Source: JBKHJZ01 sp046537875 (lineage in GTDB: Bacteria > Actinomycetota > Acidimicrobiia > Acidimicrobiales > VFJN01). From it: 21,381 nt of DNA. Shown piece by piece: positions 7,150-14,823 of this stretch. A program made the position numbers and the translations under genes. The DNA lies in the NCBI GenBank assembly GCA_046537875.1, contig JBKHJZ010000041.1:1-21381 (forward strand), given 5' to 3'. The notes under the pieces were generated by a model, which made no database searches, was not told where the DNA came from, and was given only the letters and a program-made list of their open reading frames with translations. Positions within the stretch are counted from its first letter, which is position 1; each line of letters starts with the position of its first letter.

Positions 7150-8385
7150 TCACTGCCTCGGCAGCCCCAGCCCTCGGGTGGCGATGACGTTGCGCTGGAT
7201 CTCCGAGGTGCCCGCGAGGAACGTGGCGGCGACCGCGTCGAAGCCCAGGTGCGCGAACGCCGCCCCGAGGGGTGCGCCCTGCCGCTGCCACAGCGAGCTG
7301 TACGGCCCGAACGCCTTGGCCCCGGTCCGGGCGAGCCGCTGGTGCAGCTCCGCGCTGAACAGCTGGTTGATCGACGCCTCGTACTCGGGGACGGCCCCGC
7401 TCGCCTGCTTCGACACGGTGTACCGGGCCAGGTTGGCGAGCACCCGGATCTCGGTGTGCCGGCGGGCGATCTCGTGGCGCAGCGAGTCTCCCCAGTCGGT
7501 GCGCAGGAACCCGGCGCCCTCGTCGCTCCGGACGAACCCGATCAGCTCGCCCAGGGCCTGCTCGTACTTGATGGTGGCGCCGATGCCGGCGCGCTCGTGC
7601 GTCAGCGTGGTCATCGCCGCGTACCAGCCCCGGTTCTCCTCGCCGACCCGGTTCTCGACCGGCACGCGGACGTCCTCGAGGAAGATCTCGGCGAACGGCG
7701 CGGCCCCGCGGATGTCCTCGATCGGGCGGACGGTCACCCCAGGCGTGGCGGTGTCGATCAGCAGCAGGGTGATCCCCCGGTGCTTGCGGGCGTCCGGGTC
7801 GGTCCGCACCAGCACGAACAGCCAGTCGGCGTGCTGGGCGAGCGACGTCCACACCTTCTGCCCGCTGACCACGTAGGCGTCGCCGTCGCGCACCGCCCGG
7901 GTCTGCAGCGAGGCGAGGTCGGATCCGGCGCCGGGCTCGGAGAAGCCCTGCGCCCACGTGCGCTCGCCACGGGCGATGGGCGGCAGGTGCTCCGCCTTCT
8001 GGCGGTCGGTCCCGTGCTCGAGCAGGGTCGGGCCGAGCAGGAACACGCCGATGCCGTTCACGGTCGGCACCCGCGCCCGCATCATCTCCTCGTGGAGGAT
8101 GAGCTCCTCGACCGGGCCGAGCCCCGCACCGCCGTACTCGCCGGGCCAGTGGGGCGCCACCCAGCCGCGCTCGGCGAGCGCCCCGGCCCACGCGCTCGCC
8201 GCCTCCCGCCGGGACGGGTCGCCCGAGCGGACGTCGACCGCCCAGTTGTAGCCCCACACGTCCTCGGGCTCGAGGCTCTGCTCGGCCTCGCTGTCGGGCA
8301 CGTAGTCCGCAGGGAACCGGTCGCGGATGAACGCGCGCACCTCGGCGCGAAAAGCGGCCTGCTCGGGGGTGTCCTTCCAGTCCAT
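7150..8385 (-). CDS. Acyl-CoA dehydrogenase with intact FAD motif
   Basis: This FAD-dependent enzyme of 411 aa (from the ATG at 8385, MDWKDTPEQAAFRAEVRAF) would introduce an alpha-beta double bond into an acyl-CoA. APHWPGEYGGAG, then GFSEPGAGSDLASLQTRA and KVWTSLAQHADW are standard N-terminal and flavin-binding blocks. The C-terminus carries LAGTSEIQRNVIATRGLGLP. The position of the classical catalytic Glu before GTSEIQ is Ala, so the base must come from elsewhere, as in several FadE groups; the Glu of HERAG is a candidate. The start at 8385 is 10 bases after the ligase stop and has GGAGG 15 bases upstream; a GTG at 8409 is an alternative overlapping the ligase. It probably pairs with the divergent dehydrogenase at 4124-5275. 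Confidence 0.93.
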   Translation of the reverse strand: MDWKDTPEQAAFRAEVRAFIRDRFPADYVPDSEAEQSLEPEDVWGYNWAVDVRSGDPSRREAASAWAGALAERGWVAPHWPGEYGGAGLGPVEELILHEEMMRARVPTVNGIGVFLLGPTLLEHGTDRQKAEHLPPIARGERTWAQGFSEPGAGSDLASLQTRAVRDGDAYVVSGQKVWTSLAQHADWLFVLVRTDPDARKHRGITLLLIDTATPGVTVRPIEDIRGAAPFAEIFLEDVRVPVENRVGEENRGWYAAMTTLTHERAGIGATIKYEQALGELIGFVRSDEGAGFLRTDWGDSLRHEIARRHTEIRVLANLARYTVSKQASGAVPEYEASINQLFSAELHQRLARTGAKAFGPYSSLWQRQGAPLGAAFAHLGFDAVAATFLAGTSEIQRNVIATRGLGLPRQ

Positions 8386-8395
8386 GTCGTGCGCG

Positions 8396-10024
8396 CTACC
8401 CCTCCGCACCCGTGTCGTGCGCCTCGCGGCCCCCGACGCGCCGGCCCTCGCGGTCCCAGGTCGTCGCGGTGATCCCGTGGTCCCCGGCCTCCCGCAGCCG
8501 GTGCTTGGCCACCTTGTCGGTTGGCGTCCGCGGCAGCTCGTCGACCAGCTCGATGTAGCGGGGCACCATGAAGGCCGGCAGCTTCTCCTGGCAGTAGTCG
8601 GCCAGGGCGGGCTCGTCGAGGTCGGCCCCGGGCCGGGGGACCACGACGACCTTGACCTCCTCCTCCTCCAGCTCCGACCGCACGCCGATGGCCGCGCACT
8701 CGAGCACCGACGGGTGCAGGTTCACCTCGCACTCCAGGTCGAACGTGGAGATGTTCTCGCCGCGACGGCGGATGGCGTCCTTCAGCCGGTCGACGAAGTA
8801 GTAGTAGCCGTCGCCGTCGACGTAGGCGCGGTCGCCCGTGTGGAACCAGAGGTTGCGGAAGCACTCGGCCGTGGCGTCGTCGCGCCCGTAGTACCCCGTG
8901 CTGATCACGAACGGCTGCTTCGGCCGCAGCACCAGCTCGCCGGCCTCGCCGGGCCCGAGCTCGCGGTCGTGCTCGTCGACGACCGCCACGTCGAAGCGCT
9001 CGCCGTGCGCCTGCCCCATCGAGCCGGTGCGCCACTCGCCGTACGGGCTGGCGGTGCCGATCCCCGCCTCGGTGCTCGTGTAGGTCTCCACGGTGTGGGC
9101 CCCGAAGCGCTCGAAGAACGCGGCGTCGAGCGACGACTTGCCCATGTAGAAGGTCTCGAGCGGGTTGTCGCGGTCGTCGTCGCGCGGCGGCTGGTTGAGG
9201 AGGATCGGGATCATCGAGAACACGCCCATCGCGGTCTGGGCGTCGAACCGGCGGACGTCGTCCCAGAAGCGTGAGGCGCTGAAGCGCTCGACGATCGCGA
9301 TGCTCGCCCCGGACACGAGCGCCGCCATCATCCCGTCCCACAGCCCGGCCGCGTGGAACAGCGGCAGGGGACAGTAGATCGTGCGGCTGCCACCGCTGAC
9401 GAAGCGCAGCGAGTCGATCGCGCAGACGAGCGGCAGGGCGTGCGGCACCATCGCGCCTTTGCTCGGCCCGGTGGTGCCCGAGGTGTACATGATCGCCTGG
9501 AGGTCCGAGAAGGCGATGTCGACCTTCGGTGCCTCGTCCCCGTGCACGAGCAGGTCGGTGTAGCGGACCGCCGGGCAGCCCAGGTGCTCGAGCGGTGCGC
9601 TCTCCGACCCGTCGGTGTGGACCACCGCCAGCCCCAGGCCCGGCACCTCGCCGGTCACCCCCGCCACGTGCTCCACGTACCGGCCGTCCACCACGATGGC
9701 GCTGGCGTCTGAGGTCTCGAGCACGTGCCGGAGGAGCCGCCCCGTGTACGCCGTGTTGATCGGCACCGCGACGGCCCCGAGCCGGGCGAGCGCGAACACC
9801 ACGTGGACGAGCTCGGCGGAGTTCGGCAGCATGACCGCCACGTGGTCGCCGCGGTCGACGCCGTGGGCGGCCAGGCCCTGGGCCACGCGGTTGGCCGCTG
9901 CGTCGACCTCGCGGTAGGTCAGCTCGCCGCCGGGCAACTTGAGGAACGTCTCGGCACCGTGCGTCCTGGCGCGCTCCGCCAGCACGTTGCCGAGCACCAG
10001 GTTGTCGAGGTCCGGCTCCAGCAT
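8396..10024 (-). CDS. Acyl-CoA synthetase/ligase (ANL superfamily)
   Basis: This 542-aa AMP-forming ligase activates a carboxylic acid to its CoA thioester through an acyl-adenylate. The phosphate loop YTSGTTGPSKG is at 180-190. YTSTEAGIG is the A5 motif, then HTGDRAYVDGDGYYYFVDRLKDAIRRRGENIS covers A7 and A8 (hinge), and the C-terminal PTDKVAKHRLRE holds the A10 lysine. The sequence resembles long- or medium-chain acyl-CoA and carnitine-CoA ligase (CaiC-like) groups; the substrate cannot be read. The ATG at 10024 starts MLEPDLDNLVL, with a weak GCAGG just upstream. It is the first gene of the ligase-dehydrogenase-hydratase-VOC-dehydrogenase cluster, so it may define the entry substrate. Confidence 0.93.
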   Translation of the reverse strand: MLEPDLDNLVLGNVLAERARTHGAETFLKLPGGELTYREVDAAANRVAQGLAAHGVDRGDHVAVMLPNSAELVHVVFALARLGAVAVPINTAYTGRLLRHVLETSDASAIVVDGRYVEHVAGVTGEVPGLGLAVVHTDGSESAPLEHLGCPAVRYTDLLVHGDEAPKVDIAFSDLQAIMYTSGTTGPSKGAMVPHALPLVCAIDSLRFVSGGSRTIYCPLPLFHAAGLWDGMMAALVSGASIAIVERFSASRFWDDVRRFDAQTAMGVFSMIPILLNQPPRDDDRDNPLETFYMGKSSLDAAFFERFGAHTVETYTSTEAGIGTASPYGEWRTGSMGQAHGERFDVAVVDEHDRELGPGEAGELVLRPKQPFVISTGYYGRDDATAECFRNLWFHTGDRAYVDGDGYYYFVDRLKDAIRRRGENISTFDLECEVNLHPSVLECAAIGVRSELEEEEVKVVVVPRPGADLDEPALADYCQEKLPAFMVPRYIELVDELPRTPTDKVAKHRLREAGDHGITATTWDREGRRVGGREAHDTGAEG

Positions 10025-10080
10025 CCTGCGCCAATCGTGGACAGCGAGGCGCCCCCTTTGTGCACGGCGGGCGCGCGCGA

Positions 10081-10086
10081 TGTCAA
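10081..10086 (-). promoter_or_regulatory. Candidate -35 element (TTGACA) before the acyl-CoA cluster
   Basis: A consensus TTGACA lies on the minus strand 56 bases upstream of the ligase start, in the 103-bp gap after the DsbD-alpha-like gene. No good TANNNT box is found 16-18 bases further on (GCACAA or CACAAA are the nearest), so this is a candidate only. Confidence 0.3.
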
Positions 10087-10127
10087 ACCGCACCCCTCGG
10101 CGTGACAGGTGCCGTCGCCCGCCGCGG

Positions 10128-10577
10128 TCACGTCGACGGGTCCCGGGGGCCGCCGACCTCCAGCACCGCCTCGACCGGCAGCTCGGCCGGGGGCAGGCAC
10201 GCGCTGTCGCTGCACCCCTGGTACCTGACCCGACCGGAGATCGTCCGCAGACCGGGCGTCGCGCCGGTCCCGACCTCGACGGGCACGGCGATCTCGATCG
10301 TGCCCCGGTACACATCCAGCACCGCGGGGGTCCAGTCGAAGCTCTGAGGCTCGCCGTCCGGGTAGACCGGTGCGCCGAGCGCCAGATCGCTCGCCTCGTC
10401 GAGGCGGAGCGTGGTGGGGACCAGGAACGGATCGCCGGGCCTGTTCGACTGGACGTGGTAGCCGTCCGGGATGTCGACCGTGACGACGATCCGCCCGTGC
10501 CCGCCGGGTGGCAGGTCCGCTGGCTCCACCCGTGCCGCCGGTGACGGCCACGGCGTGAGATACGTCGGGGCGCTCAC
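10128..10577 (-). CDS. DsbD alpha-domain-like thiol redox protein without signal peptide
   Basis: The 149-aa product resembles the N-terminal alpha domain (immunoglobulin-like) of DsbD, the thiol:disulfide interchange protein. Typical features are GYHVQSNRPGDPFLVPTTL (39-57) and the end RVRYQGCSDSACLPP (116-130), with two cysteines, C122 and C127, in the position of the redox pair. In DsbD this domain passes electrons to periplasmic partners. Here there is no signal peptide and no membrane or thioredoxin part, so the product is predicted to be cytosolic or exported by an unseen route. The GTG at 10577 overlaps the stop of the TlpA-like gene by four bases (GTGA), implying translational coupling and a redox partnership. 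Confidence 0.82.
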   Translation of the reverse strand: MSAPTYLTPWPSPAARVEPADLPPGGHGRIVVTVDIPDGYHVQSNRPGDPFLVPTTLRLDEASDLALGAPVYPDGEPQSFDWTPAVLDVYRGTIEIAVPVEVGTGATPGLRTISGRVRYQGCSDSACLPPAELPVEAVLEVGGPRDPST

Positions 10578-11086
10578 GGCCCGGTCCCCAGGAGTTGATC
10601 GAGGAACGCCCGGACATGGGTCGCCTTCGCATCGAAGCGCTCCATGTTCAGGAAGTCCCGGTAGACGACCACACCAGTCTCGTCCAGCACGAAGTGCGCG
10701 TTGATGATCGCGACCTCGGGCGGGAGGCCCTCCTTGCGCGGCGCGAACCGCTCGGACACCGCGCCGTCCTCGTCGACGAGCACCGGGAAGGTCCACCCGT
10801 GGTGCTCCCGGAACGAGGTGGCGAGGGCGGTGCCCTCCTTCACCTGGATCGCGAGCACCTGGAGCCCCTGCTCGCGGTAGCGGCCCCAGATCTCCTGCTC
10901 GAGGAACGGGGCCTCGGCGCTGCAGTACGGGCACCACGTGGTGGTGAAGAAGATCAGCACCGGTCGACCCCGGTGGTCGGAGAGGCGAACCGCCTCCCCC
11001 GAGGTGGCCGGGAGCTCGAAGTCCGGAACGGGTTCACCGACCTCGAAGGAGCCCTCGACTCCGACGGTGTTCTGGAGCTGCGTCAT
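10574..11086 (-). CDS. TlpA/AhpC-TSA-like thioredoxin-fold protein
   Basis: This 170-aa thioredoxin-fold protein starts MTQLQNTVGVEGSFEVG. AAGGGAGA precedes the ATG at 11086, so I reject the longer frame. PDFELPATSG (21-30) is the typical AhpC/TSA-TlpA entry strand, followed by LIFFTTTWCPYCSAEAP with the redox CxxC C52-PY-C55. The sequence ending (GVVVYRDFLNMERFDAKATHVRAFLDQL) fits a TlpA-like or ResA-like thiol-disulfide reductase. There is no signal peptide or membrane anchor, unlike most exported TlpA proteins. It is coupled to a DsbD-alpha-like gene by a four-base overlap and diverges from an ArsM-like methyltransferase. Substrate is unknown; a peroxidase role is less likely because of the CxxC. 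Confidence 0.88.
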   Translation of the reverse strand: MTQLQNTVGVEGSFEVGEPVPDFELPATSGEAVRLSDHRGRPVLIFFTTTWCPYCSAEAPFLEQEIWGRYREQGLQVLAIQVKEGTALATSFREHHGWTFPVLVDEDGAVSERFAPRKEGLPPEVAIINAHFVLDETGVVVYRDFLNMERFDAKATHVRAFLDQLLGTGP

Positions 11087-11124
11087 GACATCTCCCTTCT
11101 GGGCCGCCCGTAGCGGCCATCGAC

Positions 11125-11139
11125 GGCACCCGTTGTGCC
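11125..11139. promoter_or_regulatory. Dyad GGCAC-N5-GTGCC, copy 1
   Basis: A perfect inverted repeat (loop CCGTT) preceded by CGAC, 38 bases upstream of the TlpA-like start. With the flanking C and G the stem is 6 bp. A near-identical site lies at 11290-11304 at the other end of the divergent region. It looks like an operator half of a paired-site system. Confidence 0.5.
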
Positions 11140-11289
11140 GACTGTGGCCCACCCTGCGCCGGCCGGGCCGGGAAGTCCTTGCGGCGACGTGGGGACTCGC
11201 TGGGGAGCAGATCGCGGCCGAGGTCAGGAAACCACCACATCTCCGCCACGACTTCCCGGCGCGTCACGCGGATGGTGGGGACCGACGAC

Positions 11290-11304
11290 GGCACACCGGG
11301 TGCC
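11290..11304. promoter_or_regulatory. Dyad GGCAC-N5-GTGCC, copy 2
   Basis: The same inverted repeat with loop ACCGG, also preceded by CGAC, 37 bases upstream of the methyltransferase ATG. The first copy stands 38 bases from its own gene, so the arrangement is nearly symmetric. Centres are about 165 bases apart. Confidence 0.5.
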
Positions 11305-11341
11305 TCGCCGACCCGCTCAGCAGCGGCAACGAGGAGGAGAC

Positions 11342-12133
11342 ATGACCACCAACCCCACCACCCCCGCCGGCACCACCGTCGATCCCGAGGCCCTCCGAGC
11401 CGAGGTGCAGGTCAAGTACGCCGAGGTCGCCACGAACCCGGCCGGTCAGTACCACTTCCACACCGGCCGGCCCCTCGCCGAGCGGCTGGGGTACCCGGCG
11501 GACATCCTGGCGGCGCTGCCCGACGAGGCCGTGGCGAGCTTCGCAGGGGTCGACAACCCCTTCGCCGCGGGGCCCGTGCCCCAGGGCAGCCGGGTGGTCG
11601 ATCTCGGCTCGGGCGGCGGCTTCGACTGCTTCGTCGCCGCGCAGATCGTCGGGCCGGACGGCGAGGTCGTCGGGGTCGACATGACGCCCAGCATGGTCGA
11701 GCGCGCCCGGCGGGCGGCCCGCACCATCGGTGCCGGCAACGTCACGTTCCGGCAAGGCATCCTGGAGAACCTGCCCGTGGACGACGGCTGGGCCGACGTG
11801 GTGATCAGCAACGGCGTCCTCAACCTCGTGGCCGACAAGGCGCGCGTGCTCGCCGAGGCCCACCGGGTGCTGCGACCGGGCGGCGTGCTGCAGGTCGCCG
11901 ACATCGCGATCGGCAACCCGGTGCCCGAGGCCGCCAAGTGCGACATCGAGCTGTGGACCGACTGCATCGCCGGCGGACAGTCGGTCGACGAGTGGTGCGA
12001 GCTCATCGCAGGGGCCGGCTTCCGTGGCATCGCGGTGGGCCTGCCGACCGACACGTTCGAAGGTGCCCCGGGCGAGGGCAACGCCCGGAACTTCGAGGTG
12101 TTCGCCCACACCTTCCGGGCCCGCAAGGCGTGA
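11342..12133 (+). CDS. ArsM-like class I SAM methyltransferase lacking the arsenic-binding cysteine pattern
   Basis: This 263-aa SAM-dependent methyltransferase has a GGAGGAG Shine-Dalgarno close before the ATG. The SAM site is VVDLGSGGGFDCF (85-97), followed by GVDMTPSMVERAR, VISNGVLNL and LRPGGVLQVADI, all typical of the arsenite methyltransferase group. The usual SNCV cysteine is Gly here (G158), and the N-terminal region carries QYHFHTGRPLAERLGYP where ArsM proteins have a cysteine. Cysteines C96, C200, C208 (in DCIAGG) and C219 remain. It is therefore better called ArsM-like; trivalent arsenic is a doubtful substrate. It diverges from two thiol-redox genes over a 255-bp region with paired dyads, and its stop lies 10 bp from the convergent regulator gene. 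Confidence 0.88.
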   Translation: MTTNPTTPAGTTVDPEALRAEVQVKYAEVATNPAGQYHFHTGRPLAERLGYPADILAALPDEAVASFAGVDNPFAAGPVPQGSRVVDLGSGGGFDCFVAAQIVGPDGEVVGVDMTPSMVERARRAARTIGAGNVTFRQGILENLPVDDGWADVVISNGVLNLVADKARVLAEAHRVLRPGGVLQVADIAIGNPVPEAAKCDIELWTDCIAGGQSVDEWCELIAGAGFRGIAVGLPTDTFEGAPGEGNARNFEVFAHTFRARKA

Positions 12134-12143
12134 CGCGGGCGGG

Positions 12144-14729
12144 TCAGCGCCCGGTTGGCTCGCCGAGGGCGCGATCGAGCGCGGCGATCGCGACCTCGGC
12201 GGCCTCGGGCGGCCGCCAGCAGGCGCCCTGGGCTGCGAGCTCGTCGAACCGCTCGCGGCCCAGGGCCCGCTCGAGCTCGTCCTGGAGCATGGCGCGCAGC
12301 ACCTCGGACAGGCCAACGGCGTAGCCCGACGCGGCCCGGGCGCCGAGCAGCCGGCAGGCCGTCCCCACGTCGCCCTGGTCGGCGAGCAACCTGGCGGCCA
12401 TCACGGTGTCGGCCGAGATCAGCACCCACATGCTGCGCTCCAGGTACAGCGTGAGCGTCCGCCGGAGGGTGCGCATGGCATCTGCCGCCGGCCGCCCGGG
12501 GAGCGTGATCTGGGTGAGGGTGCTCGCCGCCGCGCCGAGGAGCAACCGGTAGTCGTGGCGGATGGAGCTGTCGACCACGGCCTCCAGCAGCTCCGCCGCC
12601 CGTCCGGGATCGAGGGTGCACAACCGCAGCCCCGCACTGAGGCAGTCCAGGGCACCGAGGATGCCCCGTTCGGCGTCGGCCGGGCTCACGGCGGTCGACG
12701 CGATGTCGGCCTCCTGGCGGACCGCGACGACCATGGCCGAGAAGCCCTCGGCGAAGCCGCGATCGAAGCCCCGGTCGCTGCGGCTCAGCTCGTGCAGCCG
12801 GTCGGCGCACCGCATGACCAGGTCGAGGTCGCCCCCGTAGTAGGCGCACCACACCACCGACAGCAGCGTGGCGTGCGACTCGTGACGATCATGGGCCAGC
12901 GCGGCCAGCCGCCCGGCGCGCTCCTGCTCACCCCTGTGGGCCACCATGCGCGCCTGCACCGCCAGGGCGTCCGCGGCGACTGCGAGATCGTCGCCGTCTG
13001 CGGCGACGGCGGCCTCGGCATCGGCGTGTGCGCACCAGTCCAGCACCTCGTAGGCCTGGAACACGTCCGCGTAGGCCCCCACGGCCCGCACGATGCGGCG
13101 GACCGTCCCCACGTCACCGACATCGGCCGCGTAGCCGACCGCGGCGCGCAGGTTGTCCCACGCCGCCTGCATCGCCGCGAGCGCCTCGTCGATCCGCTCG
13201 GTCTGGAAATCCGCGTCGAGCTTCTCTGCGAGCGCCGCGTAGTACGTCGCGTGCCGCGCCCGGACGGCCTCGGGGTCGTCGAGGTGGTCCGCCGCGAAGT
13301 CGCGGATCGACTCCAGCAGGCGGAACCGGGTGCGGCCCGAGGGCGCCGGCACCACCGCCACCAGCGAGCCGCCGACCAGGCGCCCGAGGGCATCGACGGC
13401 ATCGAACGGATCGGTGCCGTCCATCGCGACCCGGCGGGCGTCCTCGAGCGTGAACGCCCCCACGAACACGCCGAGCCGCGCCAGCAGCCGCTGGTCCTCC
13501 GCCGACAGCCCGTCCCACGACCAGGCGATCGTGCGGCGCAGCGACCGGTGCCGGCCGTCGTCCGCCTCGCCGGCCTCGCCGGCCTCGCCGTGATCGGGGT
13601 CGCGGAGGAGCTTGAAGCGATCGGCGAGCAGGTCGAGCATCTCGCCCGGCGAGAGCAGCCGGGCCCGGGCCGCCGCCAGCTCCAGGGCGAGGGGCACGCA
13701 GTCCAGGCGGCGGCACAGCTCGGCCAGCGCCGGGTCGTCGCGGTCCACCGCCGCCCCCGCGTCGCCGGCCCTCGCCGCGAAGCACGACACGGCGTCGGAG
13801 AGACCCAGCGGCTCCAGCGCGTGCACCGACTCGCCGTCCAGCCCCAGCGGCACCCGACTCGTCGCCACCACCCGCAGCTCCGGGCACGACCCCAGCAACC
13901 CACGGGCGAGGTCGGCGGCGGCTCCCAGCACGTGCTCGCAGTTGTCCAGCACGACCAGCGCCCGCCGGCGCTCCAGGAACCGCAGCAGCGACTCCCCCGG
14001 GTCGGCGTCGCTCTGCTGTCCCTCCCCCAACGCACCGAGCACCACGTTCGCGATCGACGCGGGATCGCGCGTGGTGGCCAGATCGCACATCCAGGCACCG
14101 TCGGGCGCCAGGGCCGCCCGCTCGTCGAGCAACCGGCCGGCAAGGGCCGTCTTGCCCACGCCCCCGGGCCCCGTGATCGTCACCAGGCGATGCCCGGTCA
14201 GCCGGCCCGCCAGCTCGGCCACGTCGTCGTCGCGCCCGAACAGCGCCTTGCCCGGAGAGGGCAGCCACGTGGCCGCCGGACCGACCGGCCGCTGGCCGAT
14301 CGCAGGCCGGCCGACCGGTGGGTGACCGGCCGCTGGGTGACCGCCCGGCGGCTCGCCGGCCGGGGCCGGCTCCTCGGCGGCGGCGCCGCCGGGCTCCTCG
14401 ACCACGTCGGCGACGAACCGGTACCCGATCCGGTGCGCCGTGCGGATCACCCGCTGGGAGCGCCCGTCGTCGCCCACCGCAGCGCGCGCGTGCTTGATCT
14501 GCGAGGTCAGAGCCGCCTCGCCGACGAACCGGTCGCCCCAGATCTCGTCGAGGAGCTCCTCCTTGGACACGACCCGGTCGCGGTTGCGGACGAGGTAGGA
14601 GAGCACCGCGAAGGTGCGAGGCTCCAGCACGACGGCCTCGCCATCTCTCCGCAGCTCGACCGTGTCCACGTCCAGGGTGTGGGATCCGAAGTGATAGCGC
14701 ATCCGCATGGTCCCGCCCGCCGCCGTCAT
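12144..14729 (-). CDS. Large winged-helix / NB-ARC-type ATPase / TPR transcriptional regulator
   Basis: The ATG at 14729 gives 861 aa. An OmpR/PhoB-type winged helix occupies about 10-107 (MRYHFGSHTLDVDTVELRRDG at the start, IRTAHRIGYRFVADV at the end). A Gly/Pro-rich linker (110-160) contains degenerate pentapeptides such as GHPAA, GHPPV, GRPAI. A STAND-type ATPase follows: Walker A GPGGVGKT at 187-194, Walker B LVVLDNCEH at 258-266 and the later CVPLALELAAAR. The C-terminal half is helical, consistent with TPR-like repeats. Such AfsR/COG3903-like proteins are switches that bind DNA when a ligand and ATP are sensed. TATCGT six bases before the ATG favours this start and a leaderless mRNA; ATGs at 14708 and 14702 are alternatives. 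Tandem GEA codons occur near 13565-13590. Targets are unknown, but the flanking methyltransferase and dehalogenase are candidates. Confidence 0.9.
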   Translation of the reverse strand: MTAAGGTMRMRYHFGSHTLDVDTVELRRDGEAVVLEPRTFAVLSYLVRNRDRVVSKEELLDEIWGDRFVGEAALTSQIKHARAAVGDDGRSQRVIRTAHRIGYRFVADVVEEPGGAAAEEPAPAGEPPGGHPAAGHPPVGRPAIGQRPVGPAATWLPSPGKALFGRDDDVAELAGRLTGHRLVTITGPGGVGKTALAGRLLDERAALAPDGAWMCDLATTRDPASIANVVLGALGEGQQSDADPGESLLRFLERRRALVVLDNCEHVLGAAADLARGLLGSCPELRVVATSRVPLGLDGESVHALEPLGLSDAVSCFAARAGDAGAAVDRDDPALAELCRRLDCVPLALELAAARARLLSPGEMLDLLADRFKLLRDPDHGEAGEAGEADDGRHRSLRRTIAWSWDGLSAEDQRLLARLGVFVGAFTLEDARRVAMDGTDPFDAVDALGRLVGGSLVAVVPAPSGRTRFRLLESIRDFAADHLDDPEAVRARHATYYAALAEKLDADFQTERIDEALAAMQAAWDNLRAAVGYAADVGDVGTVRRIVRAVGAYADVFQAYEVLDWCAHADAEAAVAADGDDLAVAADALAVQARMVAHRGEQERAGRLAALAHDRHESHATLLSVVWCAYYGGDLDLVMRCADRLHELSRSDRGFDRGFAEGFSAMVVAVRQEADIASTAVSPADAERGILGALDCLSAGLRLCTLDPGRAAELLEAVVDSSIRHDYRLLLGAAASTLTQITLPGRPAADAMRTLRRTLTLYLERSMWVLISADTVMAARLLADQGDVGTACRLLGARAASGYAVGLSEVLRAMLQDELERALGRERFDELAAQGACWRPPEAAEVAIAALDRALGEPTGR

Positions 14730-14735
14730 CCGACG

Positions 14736-14741
14736 ACGATA
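14736..14741 (-). promoter_or_regulatory. -10 box for the regulator gene
   Basis: TATCGT on the minus strand is 6 bases before the ATG at 14729. There is no clear -35 element or Shine-Dalgarno, which fits a leaderless message. Confidence 0.45.
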
Positions 14742-14771
14742 GGGCGCCGGTGGGCCTGTGCACCACGGCCA

Positions 14772-14809
14772 GGTCATGGCGGGATCCGCCGGTCGTGGCG
14801 GGGTCCGCC
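14772..14809. repeat. 19-bp tandem direct repeat with internal dyads upstream of the regulator
   Basis: Two adjoining units, GGTCATGGCGGGATCCGCC and GGTCGTGGCGGGGTCCGCC, match at 17 of 19 positions. Each contains the dyad GGCGG-N3-CCGCC. The pair lies 30-70 bases upstream of the regulator's -10 box and about 15 bases beyond the dehalogenase stop. PhoB/OmpR-type winged helices bind direct repeats in tandem, so autoregulation by the neighbouring regulator is plausible; that is inference. Confidence 0.7.
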
Positions 14810-14823
14810 GGCTCCGCCCGCGG

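Noticed and set aside
7067..8257. Alternate minus-strand frame whose end reads the 15-bp repeats as pentapeptides
   Set aside because: It shadows the acyl-CoA dehydrogenase in another frame, is mostly Arg/Gly/Ala, and the real gene stops before the repeat.
10081..10086. TTGACA as a complete sigma-70-like promoter for the acyl-CoA cluster
   Set aside because: The -35 matches, but no TANNNT is found at 16-18 bases, so I kept it only as a low-confidence element.
11342..12133. Assigning the methyltransferase as arsM
   Set aside because: The required cysteine context is missing, so the gene symbol would overstate the evidence.
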